In this document: piece by piece, positions 42,505 to 49,884 of the stretch
Position numbering within the stretch: the first letter of the stretch is position 1
Layout: the number at the start of each line of letters is the position of its first letter
NCBI RefSeq assembly: GCF_900111875.1
Contig: NZ_FOJU01000004.1
Location: forward strand, 124,001 to 188,000
Reading direction: 5' to 3'
DNA: 64,000 nt
Source: Poseidonocella pacifica
Lineage (GTDB): Bacteria; Pseudomonadota; Alphaproteobacteria; Rhodobacterales; Rhodobacteraceae
Position numbers and translations under genes: made by a program
Notes under the pieces: model-generated
Databases searched by the model: none
Told to the model about the DNA's origin: nothing
Seen by the model: only the letters and a program-made list of their open reading frames with translations

Positions 42505-42519
42505 TCAACCAAGGCTTAA
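42505..42519. promoter_or_regulatory. CtrA-type box between flgB and fliI (one mismatch)
   Basis: TCAA-CCAAGGC-TTAA (TTAA-N7-TTGA on the minus strand). It lies 23 nt before the flgB ATG and 48 nt before the fliI ATG in the divergent gap. Confidence 0.55.
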
Positions 42520-42567
42520 CCCTGATTCCTTTAGAAACCGTTTTCATAGAAGTTTAGGAGAGGCTAA

Positions 42568-43893
42568 ATGACAGCACGCTCGATCGAAGGCCTCGGTGCG
42601 GAGCTCTCCTCGCTCCAAATGAGTTTTCCCGTAGGCCGCGTGGCCGCCGTCGAGGGCGGTACGCTGCTTGTCAGCGGTCTGTCACGGCACGCGCGTGTCG
42701 GTGACCAGCTTCAAATTCGGCGACGCTCGGGCGGCACGGTGGGGGGCGAAGTGCTCCGCCTCGGAGGCGCCACGCTCGTCATGCTTCCCGATGCTCCCAT
42801 CCAGGGAATTGCCTTGGGCGACAGGGTGATTCTAAAACCTGATCCCGGTATTGCGCCGCAAGATCAATGGTTGGGCCGGGTCATCGATCCTTATGGTCAA
42901 CCCCTTGACGGAAAACCCCTTCTTCGGGGGCCTGTCGCTCGCGATCTGCGGGCCGATCCGCCCCAGCCAGCAAGTCGAAGAGCTTTCGGAGAGCGACTCA
43001 ATACGGGCATGGCAGTGTTCAACACCATGCTGCCGATCGTCGAAGGTCAGCGGTTGGGTCTCTTCGCGGGTTCCGGTGTCGGGAAATCCCGATTGCTCGC
43101 CACCTTTGCGGCCAAGATGGACGCGGATGTCGTTGTTGTCGCACTGGTCGGGGAGCGCGGGAGGGAATTGCGGGACTTTGTCGAGAATGTCTTGGGCGAA
43201 GAAGGCATGAAGCGGTCCGTGGTGATCGCCGCCACGTCTGATCGCTCGCCCCTCGTGCGGCGGCGCTGTGCCTGGACGGCCATGGCCGTCGCGGAACATT
43301 TCCGCGATCTGGGACAAAACGTGCTTTTTCTCGCCGACTCGATCACCCGCTTTGCCGAGGCGCATCGAGAAATTGCTATCGCTGGCGGCGAGGATACCAG
43401 CCTTAAGGGGTTTCCGGCCTCCACTGCACATACCATCATGTCGCTGTGCGAACGCGCCGGGCCGGGTGCGGAAGGTCAGGGCATGATCACCGCGATCTTC
43501 TCTGTGCTTGTCGCAGGCTCCAACATGGAAGAACCCGTCGCGGATATTCTTCGGGGCGTTCTCGATGGTCATGTGGTGATGGATCGGCAAATCGCGGAGC
43601 GAGGCCGATTCCCGGCGATTGACCTTCTAAAGTCAGTGTCACGAAGCTTGCCTGATGCAGCCAGTCCGGAAGAAAATGAGTTGATCGGGGAGGCCCGCAA
43701 GCTCCTCGGGGCGTATAGCCGCTCCGAGATGATGATCCGTTCAGGATTGTACTCGCGTGGATCTGACCCGATCCTCGATCAGGCGATAGCGACGTGGCCG
43801 CATCTGGATGGTTTCGTTTCGGAGGCCGAACCACACAACATCGCGGCCAGCTTTGGCCGGCTCCGCAATCATCTCGCAAAGGGTAGGGTGTAG
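42568..43893 (+). CDS. fliI: flagellar export ATPase FliI
   Basis: Encodes 441 aa. The F1-beta-like ATPase that powers or primes export. Walker A is FAGSGVGKSRLL, preceded by VFNTMLPIVEGQRLG. The Walker B region is FLADSITRFAEAHREI, with the family signature AGPGAEGQGMITAIFSVLV and EPVADILRGVLDGHVVMDR following. Length is typical. It appears to be a single-gene unit ending 13 nt from the convergent DUF1217 gene. Confidence 0.97.
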   Translation: MTARSIEGLGAELSSLQMSFPVGRVAAVEGGTLLVSGLSRHARVGDQLQIRRRSGGTVGGEVLRLGGATLVMLPDAPIQGIALGDRVILKPDPGIAPQDQWLGRVIDPYGQPLDGKPLLRGPVARDLRADPPQPASRRAFGERLNTGMAVFNTMLPIVEGQRLGLFAGSGVGKSRLLATFAAKMDADVVVVALVGERGRELRDFVENVLGEEGMKRSVVIAATSDRSPLVRRRCAWTAMAVAEHFRDLGQNVLFLADSITRFAEAHREIAIAGGEDTSLKGFPASTAHTIMSLCERAGPGAEGQGMITAIFSVLVAGSNMEEPVADILRGVLDGHVVMDRQIAERGRFPAIDLLKSVSRSLPDAASPEENELIGEARKLLGAYSRSEMMIRSGLYSRGSDPILDQAIATWPHLDGFVSEAEPHNIAASFGRLRNHLAKGRV

Positions 43894-43906
43894 CAGAATC
43901 CGGTGA

Positions 43907-44698
43907 TCAATAGCCGGTGAGCAGGGTCAGGGCGATTGAGTTGCTCGACGTCGTGCCATCAGTGGTAAGTTGCGAGCGCAGCAGGAACGTATCGACCAGC
44001 TTTCCCATCTTTTCTTCGTCCTGGAAGTCCTCGATCGAGTTGATGTTGAACTGCCGGCTGGCCTTTTCCTTGAAAACGTCCAGCTGTTGATCAAGGTCGA
44101 TTTGCGAGAAGTTCGAGGGCAGGCCGAGCGCAGTTTCGAACACGGTTCGAAGCGCCGACGTCCCCATGATCTGGAACCATTTCGAATTCTCAGTGGAATC
44201 GCTTTCGAGAATTTCAGGCAGCGCTCGCTCGGCGTTCAGCGCAAGGCGCATGTTGTTGTCTTGCTCGCCAACCGCAATTTCGAACTGGGCCGACACAAAA
44301 CGAGAGGTGATCTCATCGGCGAAGGTGCTGAGCTTCGTACGCGGGACGGGGCGATCACCGAACGCGAATGCGCCGGCCAATTCTTCGTATCGCGAATCCG
44401 AAAGCCGGTTGGCGAGGGCATCGTCGGCGACGGTGCCCTCCTCCAGAACCTTGCGGATGAAGTAGGTGTTGTTGATGTCCTCATCCAGCCCGAAAGCCCC
44501 GAGCGCCACCGAGAGTAGGCGGCGATCCGACATGAGATCCTCCGCGGTCGATACGTCACCGATCTTCTCGGCAAAGTAATCGATGTCGCGCTGGATGACC
44601 GCCGACTCCTCGAAGGCTGCTTTCTGGGTGGAAATCGTACTTTCCAGAAAGCGCCAGCCCATGAGGCCGGTGCCGAGTATGATCGGTGAGAAGCTCAT
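43907..44698 (-). CDS. DUF1217-type flagellar locus protein
   Basis: Encodes 263 aa. The N-terminus with a GLMGWRFLESTISTQKAAFE tract and the internal KWFQIMGTSALRTVFETALGLP-like sequence are characteristic of the DUF1217 family found in alphaproteobacterial flagellar clusters (assigned from memory). The N-terminal segment and predominantly helical body suggest a substrate or structural component related to flagellin or hook junction proteins, but no activity is known to me. It is coupled to flbT by a 4-nt overlap and is the last gene of the flagellin unit. Confidence 0.8.
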   Translation of the reverse strand: MSFSPIILGTGLMGWRFLESTISTQKAAFEESAVIQRDIDYFAEKIGDVSTAEDLMSDRRLLSVALGAFGLDEDINNTYFIRKVLEEGTVADDALANRLSDSRYEELAGAFAFGDRPVPRTKLSTFADEITSRFVSAQFEIAVGEQDNNMRLALNAERALPEILESDSTENSKWFQIMGTSALRTVFETALGLPSNFSQIDLDQQLDVFKEKASRQFNINSIEDFQDEEKMGKLVDTFLLRSQLTTDGTTSSNSIALTLLTGY

Positions 44699-45099
44699 GT
44701 TTCGGCGAACTGTAGAAGCTTTTCCTCCTTGGGGAGGAGGGCGCGCAAGGACTTCATGGCCTGATAGACCTGGTCCAGTTCGACATTGCGCCGAGCTTGG
44801 GTCAGGAGGGTCAGGCTTTCCGTATCGAGCAGGACCTGCTGCAACTGATCGATACCGCGAAGAAGCTGTCTTTTGGCCTCTTCCGGGTCGGCATCGCCGG
44901 ACAGGACGAGTTGCGCAACATAGCAGACGCGGCGAACCGGCGTGTTGGCCTCTTCGGGGTGAATCGCATCCCGCAGGCGAAGAATGTTCGCATTCGGCGT
45001 CACGATGGAGAGACGGCTGCGGCGATCACCGTTTTCGATGACGGCGCCGTTGATCAACACCCGCTCCTTGGGGCTGAGTTTGAGAACAAGTCCGCTCAT
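44695..45099 (-). CDS. flbT: flagellin mRNA repressor FlbT
   Basis: Encodes 134 aa. Sequence features LVLKLSPKERVLINGAVIEN, the RLRDAIHPEEANTPVRRVCY region and LDQVYQAMKSLRALLPKEE fit FlbT, which in Caulobacter binds the 5' leader of flagellin mRNA and promotes its decay until the hook is complete. The gene lies directly after flaF (4-nt overlap) and downstream of the flagellin gene, whose own leader is the natural target. Confidence 0.95.
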   Translation of the reverse strand: MSGLVLKLSPKERVLINGAVIENGDRRSRLSIVTPNANILRLRDAIHPEEANTPVRRVCYVAQLVLSGDADPEEAKRQLLRGIDQLQQVLLDTESLTLLTQARRNVELDQVYQAMKSLRALLPKEEKLLQFAET

Positions 45100-45476
45100 G
45101 CTGCAGCCTCCACTTTACCGCGTAGGCCGCGCATGACAGCCGTGTTGATTTCAATGAGAGTGTCGAGGTTCGCTTCGCCGCGCAAAACCTTGCTGCTGTG
45201 CTGCCGCGTGAATTCGGCAAGAGAGAGAAGCTGGGCCTTGAGGGCCTCTGGAAGCATGTTGCCGCTGTCCGCGAGGTCAGTGGACAAAAGGGCCCAGAGT
45301 TTGCGATTTTCGTGGATGGTTTGGGCGATTGCCTTGACCCGACGTCCGGGGCCGGCGTTGGCGGCCTTCATCCGGCTCGTGGTGCGGGCGAAAGCTTCGT
45401 ATTCTGTTGCTCGAGCGGTTTTTATCGGAGTGGCCGTGGGACCGTAGGCATTTTTAGCCAGCGTGTGCGCGTTCAC
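45096..45476 (-). CDS. flaF: flagellin regulator FlaF
   Basis: Encodes 126 aa. Family tracts are TARATEYEAFARTTSRMKAA, NRKLWALLSTDLADSGNMLP and LRAQLLSLAEFTRQHS-like sequence with a C-terminal DTLIEINTAVMRGLRGK. FlaF acts opposite FlbT as a flagellin synthesis activator in Caulobacter and is required for secretion of flagellin. It starts 92 nt after the flagellin stop, past a strong hairpin. Confidence 0.95.
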   Translation of the reverse strand: MNAHTLAKNAYGPTATPIKTARATEYEAFARTTSRMKAANAGPGRRVKAIAQTIHENRKLWALLSTDLADSGNMLPEALKAQLLSLAEFTRQHSSKVLRGEANLDTLIEINTAVMRGLRGKVEAAA

Positions 45477-45530
45477 GTCTTATCCTTCCGGTGGGCGGGA
45501 ATGAATCCTGCGTTTTGCAGCCTCATGGAC

Positions 45531-45559
45531 CCGGGGCCGCCCGTTCAAGGCGGCCCCGG
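45531..45559 (-). terminator. strong hairpin after the flagellin gene
   Basis: CCGGGGCCGCC (45531-45541) pairs with GGCGGCCCCGG (45549-45559), 11 perfect base pairs around a 7-nt loop, starting 9 nt past the flagellin stop. No U-run follows in the direction of transcription, so it probably stabilises the abundant flagellin transcript or lets only part of transcription continue into flaF-flbT. Confidence 0.65.
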
Positions 45560-45568
45560 AAGGTAGTA

Positions 45569-46825
45569 TTAGCGGAACAGCGACAGGATCTGCTGTGGTG
45601 CCTGGTTCGCGATGGAGAGCGACTGAACACCCAGCTGCTGCTGGACCTGAAGGGCCTGCAGACGGGCCGAAGTTTCTTCCATGTCGGCGTCGACGAGCGA
45701 ACCGATACCGGAGTTCATCGAGTCCATCAGCTTGCCGACGAAGTCGTTCTGGATCTCGACGCGCTTCTGCGAGGAGCCGAGTGTGGCAGCAGAGTCGATC
45801 GACGTCTGGATCAGGCTTTCGATCGAGGTCAGCGCTGCTGAGAGATCGTCGTCGGAAGCTGTGCTGCTGACATCGATATCCGACAGCGCGGCCAAGCCGC
45901 CACCAATTTCGCCGTCCAGGTTGGAGCCATCATCTTGAGCAACTGCAGCTGAGGTTGCTGTGACTGAAAGGGTGCTTTCGTTGTTGAATTGGATCTCACC
46001 GGCGGTCGACGTGGTTGAGAATGTCGAATCGAGGCCATCTTCGGCGGCCTGGGCATTCAGACGATCGACCAGTTCTGCAGTCGCGCTTTCCAGGGTGTCA
46101 CCGTCACGGGCAACATAGGATACGGCTGCGGAAAGACCGTAGGGGTTGGTCCCGGAGACTTCGAACGTTTGTCCGCCGCCGACTTGGCCGGATGCGTCAC
46201 CAGTTGAGGCAACTGCGAGTGTCGCAATGACACCAGAGGCGCCATCGGCAATGGTTGCGGTAGAGCCGACGTTCGTGCCTTTTGTACCCGCTACTTCTTC
46301 CTGTGTGCCAAGGTCTTGCTTGACCACGGAGATGCTGTTGGCGGTAACAGAGCCATCGTCGGCGCGGTCGAGCGACGACATGACGTTTACGGTGCCGCTT
46401 CCGACAGTCGTATCCGTGTTGGAGAGTAGGTTCAGGCCGTTGAACTGAGCCGCGCCGACAACGGAGGTGATCTGCTCTTTCAGAGCGTCGATGTCCGTCT
46501 GGATCTTGTCGCGGTCAACGTTCGATTCTTGCGCCGAGGTGATCTTGCCTTTGATCTCAGTCAGCAGGTCGGTGACGGTCTCGGCTGCGTTGCTCGCAAC
46601 CGCGATGGTCGACTCGCCGAGCGAAAGGCTGTCGGAAATCGCGCTGAAACCTGCAACGTCGGATTCCATGACCTTGGAAATGGCCCAGGTCGCGGCGTTG
46701 TCTTTGGCGGATGCCACGGACTTACCGGTAGAGATCATCGACTGTGTCTTGGAGAGGTCGCCGTTGATCGACTTGAGAGTCTGAAGCGCAACCATTGCGC
46801 TGTTGTTGGTCAGAATGCTGGACAT
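45569..46825 (-). CDS. flagellin
   Basis: Encodes 418 aa, the filament subunit. The N-terminal D0/D1 helices (ILTNNSAMVALQTLKSINGD, TGKSVASAKDNAATWAISKV) and C-terminal helices (KRVEIQNDFVGKLMDSMNSG, ARLQALQVQQQLGVQSLSIA, ending PQQILSLFR) are typical of alphaproteobacterial flagellins. The central residues ~160-310 form a serine/threonine/glycine-rich surface domain, making it longer than the ~275-aa minimal forms. No cysteine is seen. It is the only filament flagellin gene in the window and is followed by flaF and flbT. Confidence 0.96.
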   Translation of the reverse strand: MSSILTNNSAMVALQTLKSINGDLSKTQSMISTGKSVASAKDNAATWAISKVMESDVAGFSAISDSLSLGESTIAVASNAAETVTDLLTEIKGKITSAQESNVDRDKIQTDIDALKEQITSVVGAAQFNGLNLLSNTDTTVGSGTVNVMSSLDRADDGSVTANSISVVKQDLGTQEEVAGTKGTNVGSTATIADGASGVIATLAVASTGDASGQVGGGQTFEVSGTNPYGLSAAVSYVARDGDTLESATAELVDRLNAQAAEDGLDSTFSTTSTAGEIQFNNESTLSVTATSAAVAQDDGSNLDGEIGGGLAALSDIDVSSTASDDDLSAALTSIESLIQTSIDSAATLGSSQKRVEIQNDFVGKLMDSMNSGIGSLVDADMEETSARLQALQVQQQLGVQSLSIANQAPQQILSLFR

Positions 46826-46972
46826 ATTGTAATCCTTCAGCCAGAGACGCTTTTGCGCCTGTTTTCATAGGTTTGCCGTTTTCGGCATGAGCGTCATTCT
46901 GACAGATGCAGCGGTGTTTTCCCGCCGCGCCACCGATTGCTGTGGTGCAAGAGGACTATGTGCCGCCAATTG

Positions 46973-46987
46973 CTAACGGGGCGCTAA
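46973..46987 (-). promoter_or_regulatory. CtrA-like box upstream of the flagellin gene (two mismatches)
   Basis: On the minus strand the sequence is TTAG-CGCCCCG-TTAG, 147 nt before the flagellin ATG. The large distance implies a long untranslated leader, consistent with FlbT-type control, but each half-site deviates by one base. Confidence 0.35.
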
Positions 46988-47026
46988 GACCGAACGCCCT
47001 GTTCTTGAGAATTTTAGAGAACTGCC

Positions 47027-47383
47027 TCACGCGCGACGCTCCAGCTTGCGGGCAGGCGTGCCGGGAATCACATTCTTCTGACCCTTTTGGTCATAGGTCT
47101 CCATTTCGCGGCGAAGTTTGCGCAGATCGCTAAGCCGGTTGGCCACGGCGCGGATCCCGCGCAGGGATCCATCGAGCAGTTCCTGATTCCGAGTCGCCTT
47201 GGTGTGAAGCCCGCTGAGTTGCTCGCGGTCGGCCTCTTCGAGTGATTCGAGTTGTTCGATGAGCTCAATCTTGCGCGCCATCAGCGCAGCGATCTGTTCC
47301 AGCTCCCCGCCCAGAAGGGCAGAGCGTTCCTCATCAAGCAAGGTGTCGAGTTCGCCGAAAATCTGTGTGACGTCTTGGGTCAT
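47027..47383 (-). CDS. flgN: FlgN-like flagellar chaperone
   Basis: Encodes 118 aa, almost entirely helical with a long amphipathic coil (LDEERSALLGGELEQIAALM, KIELIEQLESLEEADREQLS), and LLDGSLRGIRAVANRLSDL toward the C-terminus. The shape and the partnership with flgJ in alphaproteobacteria indicate FlgN, the chaperone for FlgK and FlgL. It overlaps the flgJ stop by 4 nt. Sequence conservation in this family is weak, so certainty is moderate. Confidence 0.75.
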   Translation of the reverse strand: MTQDVTQIFGELDTLLDEERSALLGGELEQIAALMARKIELIEQLESLEEADREQLSGLHTKATRNQELLDGSLRGIRAVANRLSDLRKLRREMETYDQKGQKNVIPGTPARKLERRA

Positions 47384-47661
47384 TGGGATCTTTCCTTAAG
47401 GGCTGCGAAGAGGGATTCGGCGAGACCGATACCACCGGCTTCGGCCATGGCATCCGCTTGGGCTTGAACGAGAAATGAGGAAAACTGATCTTCTCCTACG
47501 CCTCCGCCGAAATCGCCCCGGCTCTCGCCGAGTTTCGCGTGTTTGAGCATTTCCGCGAGGAAGGTGCTTTCAAGCTTGGTCGCGACATCGCGCAGGGCGG
47601 TGTCCGATTTCTCGCTCGGGGTGGGGGGGATAACTGGGCTGGCTCCCACGGGGTGGGTCAT
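47380..47661 (-). CDS. flgJ: rod-binding protein, FlgJ N-terminal domain type
   Basis: Encodes 93 aa from ATG 47661; a longer open frame upstream runs antisense through fliK and was discarded. The sequence has KLESTFLAEMLKHAKLGESR and GGVGEDQFSSFLVQAQADAM, then AEAGGIGLAESLF, which form the rod-binding domain. The muramidase half found in enterobacterial FlgJ is absent, as is common in alphaproteobacteria, so another enzyme must open the peptidoglycan. It is coupled to flgN and divergent from fliK. Confidence 0.88.
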   Translation of the reverse strand: MTHPVGASPVIPPTPSEKSDTALRDVATKLESTFLAEMLKHAKLGESRGDFGGGVGEDQFSSFLVQAQADAMAEAGGIGLAESLFAALKERSQ

Positions 47662-47776
47662 CGGGTTTCTCCTTCGACGACTATGATCTGCGGGTAAATT
47701 GCGCGTACGGCGGTAAAGGATTGGTAACCGCGATGCGTCTATCACTTCGGGGAAGAGTGAAACTCGGAGAGAACGA

Positions 47777-49201
47777 ATGCAGAATGTGCAGTCCACCGGC
47801 CAGCCCGTGGCCTTCGCCGTCAAACCCGGCACCAAGCCAACAGGCGACGGAAATTCCCGCTTTTCTGAGCTCTTCGATGCCGAATCCGCCGAGGCCGAAG
47901 ACGTCTCACCTGAACAGGTCGAAGAACTGGCCGGGGAAGAGGGATCAGACGCGGATATAGAGGCCGATTCGGAGGCGGTTGAGACCGAGAACGCGTCCGG
48001 TGAGGACTCGGAGGCGGCCATCTCCGAAGAGGTTCTCCTGGTTGGTCCCACCGCCAGCGATGAACTCGTAAAAGCCAAGCAGGGCGCAGGCGGCGAACAA
48101 ACCGACGGTAAAACGCCCGAGCTTCGGTTTTCAGAACAGCCGATGGTCAAGGCGGAGGAAGCGGTTGTGCAAAGCCGCCCCCCGGGCGTGTTCGAATCAG
48201 GAATTCGGGCCGAGATGCAAGCGCAAGAAGCCGCGCAGTCTGGCGTAACTTCTACTTCGAGCGATGAGGTTGCGAAATCCCCTCTGGCCGCTGCTGTGGC
48301 GCCTGATGCGATCAGGGGAGCGAATCAACGGCCCATAGTGGAATCGGCCAAGATCGCCGCGCTTTCCGGCGGCGTTCAGAGCGCCGCGGTGGATGCTGAT
48401 CGGCAGGTTCGGGGCACAGAACTGGGCACCGCGCCTGGTTCAGCGGCCACGAAAGTGTTTGCCGAGGATGCAGCAAAGTCGCCCGGAATCACTCAGATAG
48501 CGCAGCCGATGTCCGGAGATGTAGACAAGGCCGAGGCGCCCCGTTTGCGAGCAGCTACCGATTCGCTCCCCGTGGACCCTCCCAAGGATACCCGCGTTTC
48601 TGTGACGCCGCCGCAGGTGCAGGCTACGGCAACTGCCATTCCGAATGTCCCCATAAGCGTCGCCGAAATGTCGATGAGCGCCGATCCGGTAAGCACGATC
48701 GAGACGGAGCTCTCAATTCAGGCGCAGCCACAGGAGGCACGCAGCGCTTCGCCGGGGCAAGCCGCTATGAGCCATCCCTTTCGACATCCCGCAGGGGCGC
48801 AATTCGTCTCGGCACAGATCGCGCAAGTCGTGAAATCAAGTCAGACTGGCACGGTGGAAATCTCGCTCAACCCTCAGGAACTGGGCCGGGTTCGCCTCTC
48901 CATCTCTCCGACCGAAGCGGGCGTGCACGTAACGCTCAACGTCGAGCGCCCGGAAACCGCGGATTTCTTGCGCCGCAACGCGGACGCCCTCATGCAGGAG
49001 TTCGACGGCGCCGGGTATGAGAGCGTAACTTACTCATTTGATCAGTCCATGACCGAGCAAGGTCAGGACGACACTCCACAAGATTCTGCGGAAATGATCG
49101 CGTTCGGAATTGAGCGCAGCGACGATCCTGTTCCGGCTTCGGCACAGCGTGTCGCATCCCTCCCTGCTGCCGGTCGCGGCGGCCTCGATATCAGATTGTA
49201 A
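47777..49201 (+). CDS. fliK: flagellar hook-length control protein FliK
   Basis: Encodes 474 aa. Residues ~1-340 are low-complexity, acidic and proline/alanine-rich, the flexible ruler part. The C-terminal substrate-switch domain is recognisable from VEISLNPQELGRVRLSISPT, VHVTLNVERPETADFLRRN and ADALMQEFDGAGYESVTYSF. It interacts with FlhB (36484) to end hook growth. The start ATG 47777 follows GGAGAGAACG. It precedes flgD by 11 nt. Confidence 0.93.
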   Translation: MQNVQSTGQPVAFAVKPGTKPTGDGNSRFSELFDAESAEAEDVSPEQVEELAGEEGSDADIEADSEAVETENASGEDSEAAISEEVLLVGPTASDELVKAKQGAGGEQTDGKTPELRFSEQPMVKAEEAVVQSRPPGVFESGIRAEMQAQEAAQSGVTSTSSDEVAKSPLAAAVAPDAIRGANQRPIVESAKIAALSGGVQSAAVDADRQVRGTELGTAPGSAATKVFAEDAAKSPGITQIAQPMSGDVDKAEAPRLRAATDSLPVDPPKDTRVSVTPPQVQATATAIPNVPISVAEMSMSADPVSTIETELSIQAQPQEARSASPGQAAMSHPFRHPAGAQFVSAQIAQVVKSSQTGTVEISLNPQELGRVRLSISPTEAGVHVTLNVERPETADFLRRNADALMQEFDGAGYESVTYSFDQSMTEQGQDDTPQDSAEMIAFGIERSDDPVPASAQRVASLPAAGRGGLDIRL

Positions 49202-49212
49202 GGGTTTCACCT

Positions 49213-49884
49213 ATGACGGACGTTTCATCGGTCGGCGCGACAAGCGCCACCACAACAACCAGCAAGACCGCTGCCGCGACTTCAAGTTCGGGTTCGGCGA
49301 TCAGCTCCGATTTCGAAACCTTCCTCAAGATGCTGACGGTGCAGCTTGAGAATCAGGATCCGCTCAACCCCATAGAATCCTCGGATTACGCCGTGCAACT
49401 CGCGACGTTCTCCTCTGTGGAGCAGCAGGTGCAGACGAACGACCTTCTGACGGCTCTCGTCGGACAAGGCGGCACAACCGGGATTGCCCAGTTCGCCTCA
49501 TGGGTCGGCATGAGCGTGCTCAGCCCGGGGTCCGCGTCCTTCAACGGAACTCCTGTCGATCTAACCTTTGATGCGCTTGCCGAGGGCGAAACCGGATCGA
49601 TTGTCGTGCGCAATTCCAGCGGTGCGGTCGTTGAGCGTTTGCCCATGAGCGCAGGCGAAGACGACATGAAATGGAATGGACTCGATGCTTCGGGTCAGCC
49701 CCGCGCGTCCGGTGCCTATGATTTCCAGATGGAAATCTATGAGAATGGCGTCGTCGTAGATAAGCGCGATGTCCGCAGCTATTCTCAGGTCGTCGAGGTG
49801 CGAAGCGACATCGATGGGGCCAAACTGATCCTCGCCGGCGGCGATAGCGTGGCTCCCTCCGATGTCTCTGCCTTGCGCGAGTAA
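49213..49884 (+). CDS. flgD: hook-cap scaffolding protein FlgD
   Basis: Encodes 223 aa. The N-terminal conserved segment SDFETFLKMLTVQLENQDPL with NPIESSDYAVQLATFSSVEQ is diagnostic. The remainder contains a FlgD Ig-like region with WNGLDASGQPRASGAYDFQM. FlgD forms the temporary cap for FlgE assembly. The stop codon is immediately adjacent to the end of the convergent ubiB gene, leaving no intergenic base. Confidence 0.96.
   Translation: MTDVSSVGATSATTTTSKTAAATSSSGSAISSDFETFLKMLTVQLENQDPLNPIESSDYAVQLATFSSVEQQVQTNDLLTALVGQGGTTGIAQFASWVGMSVLSPGSASFNGTPVDLTFDALAEGETGSIVVRNSSGAVVERLPMSAGEDDMKWNGLDASGQPRASGAYDFQMEIYENGVVVDKRDVRSYSQVVEVRSDIDGAKLILAGGDSVAPSDVSALRE

Noticed and set aside
47380-48150. 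256-codon extension of flgJ
   Set aside because: The added N-terminal 163 residues are antisense to fliK and serine-rich; ATG 47661 gives the normal rod-binding domain.
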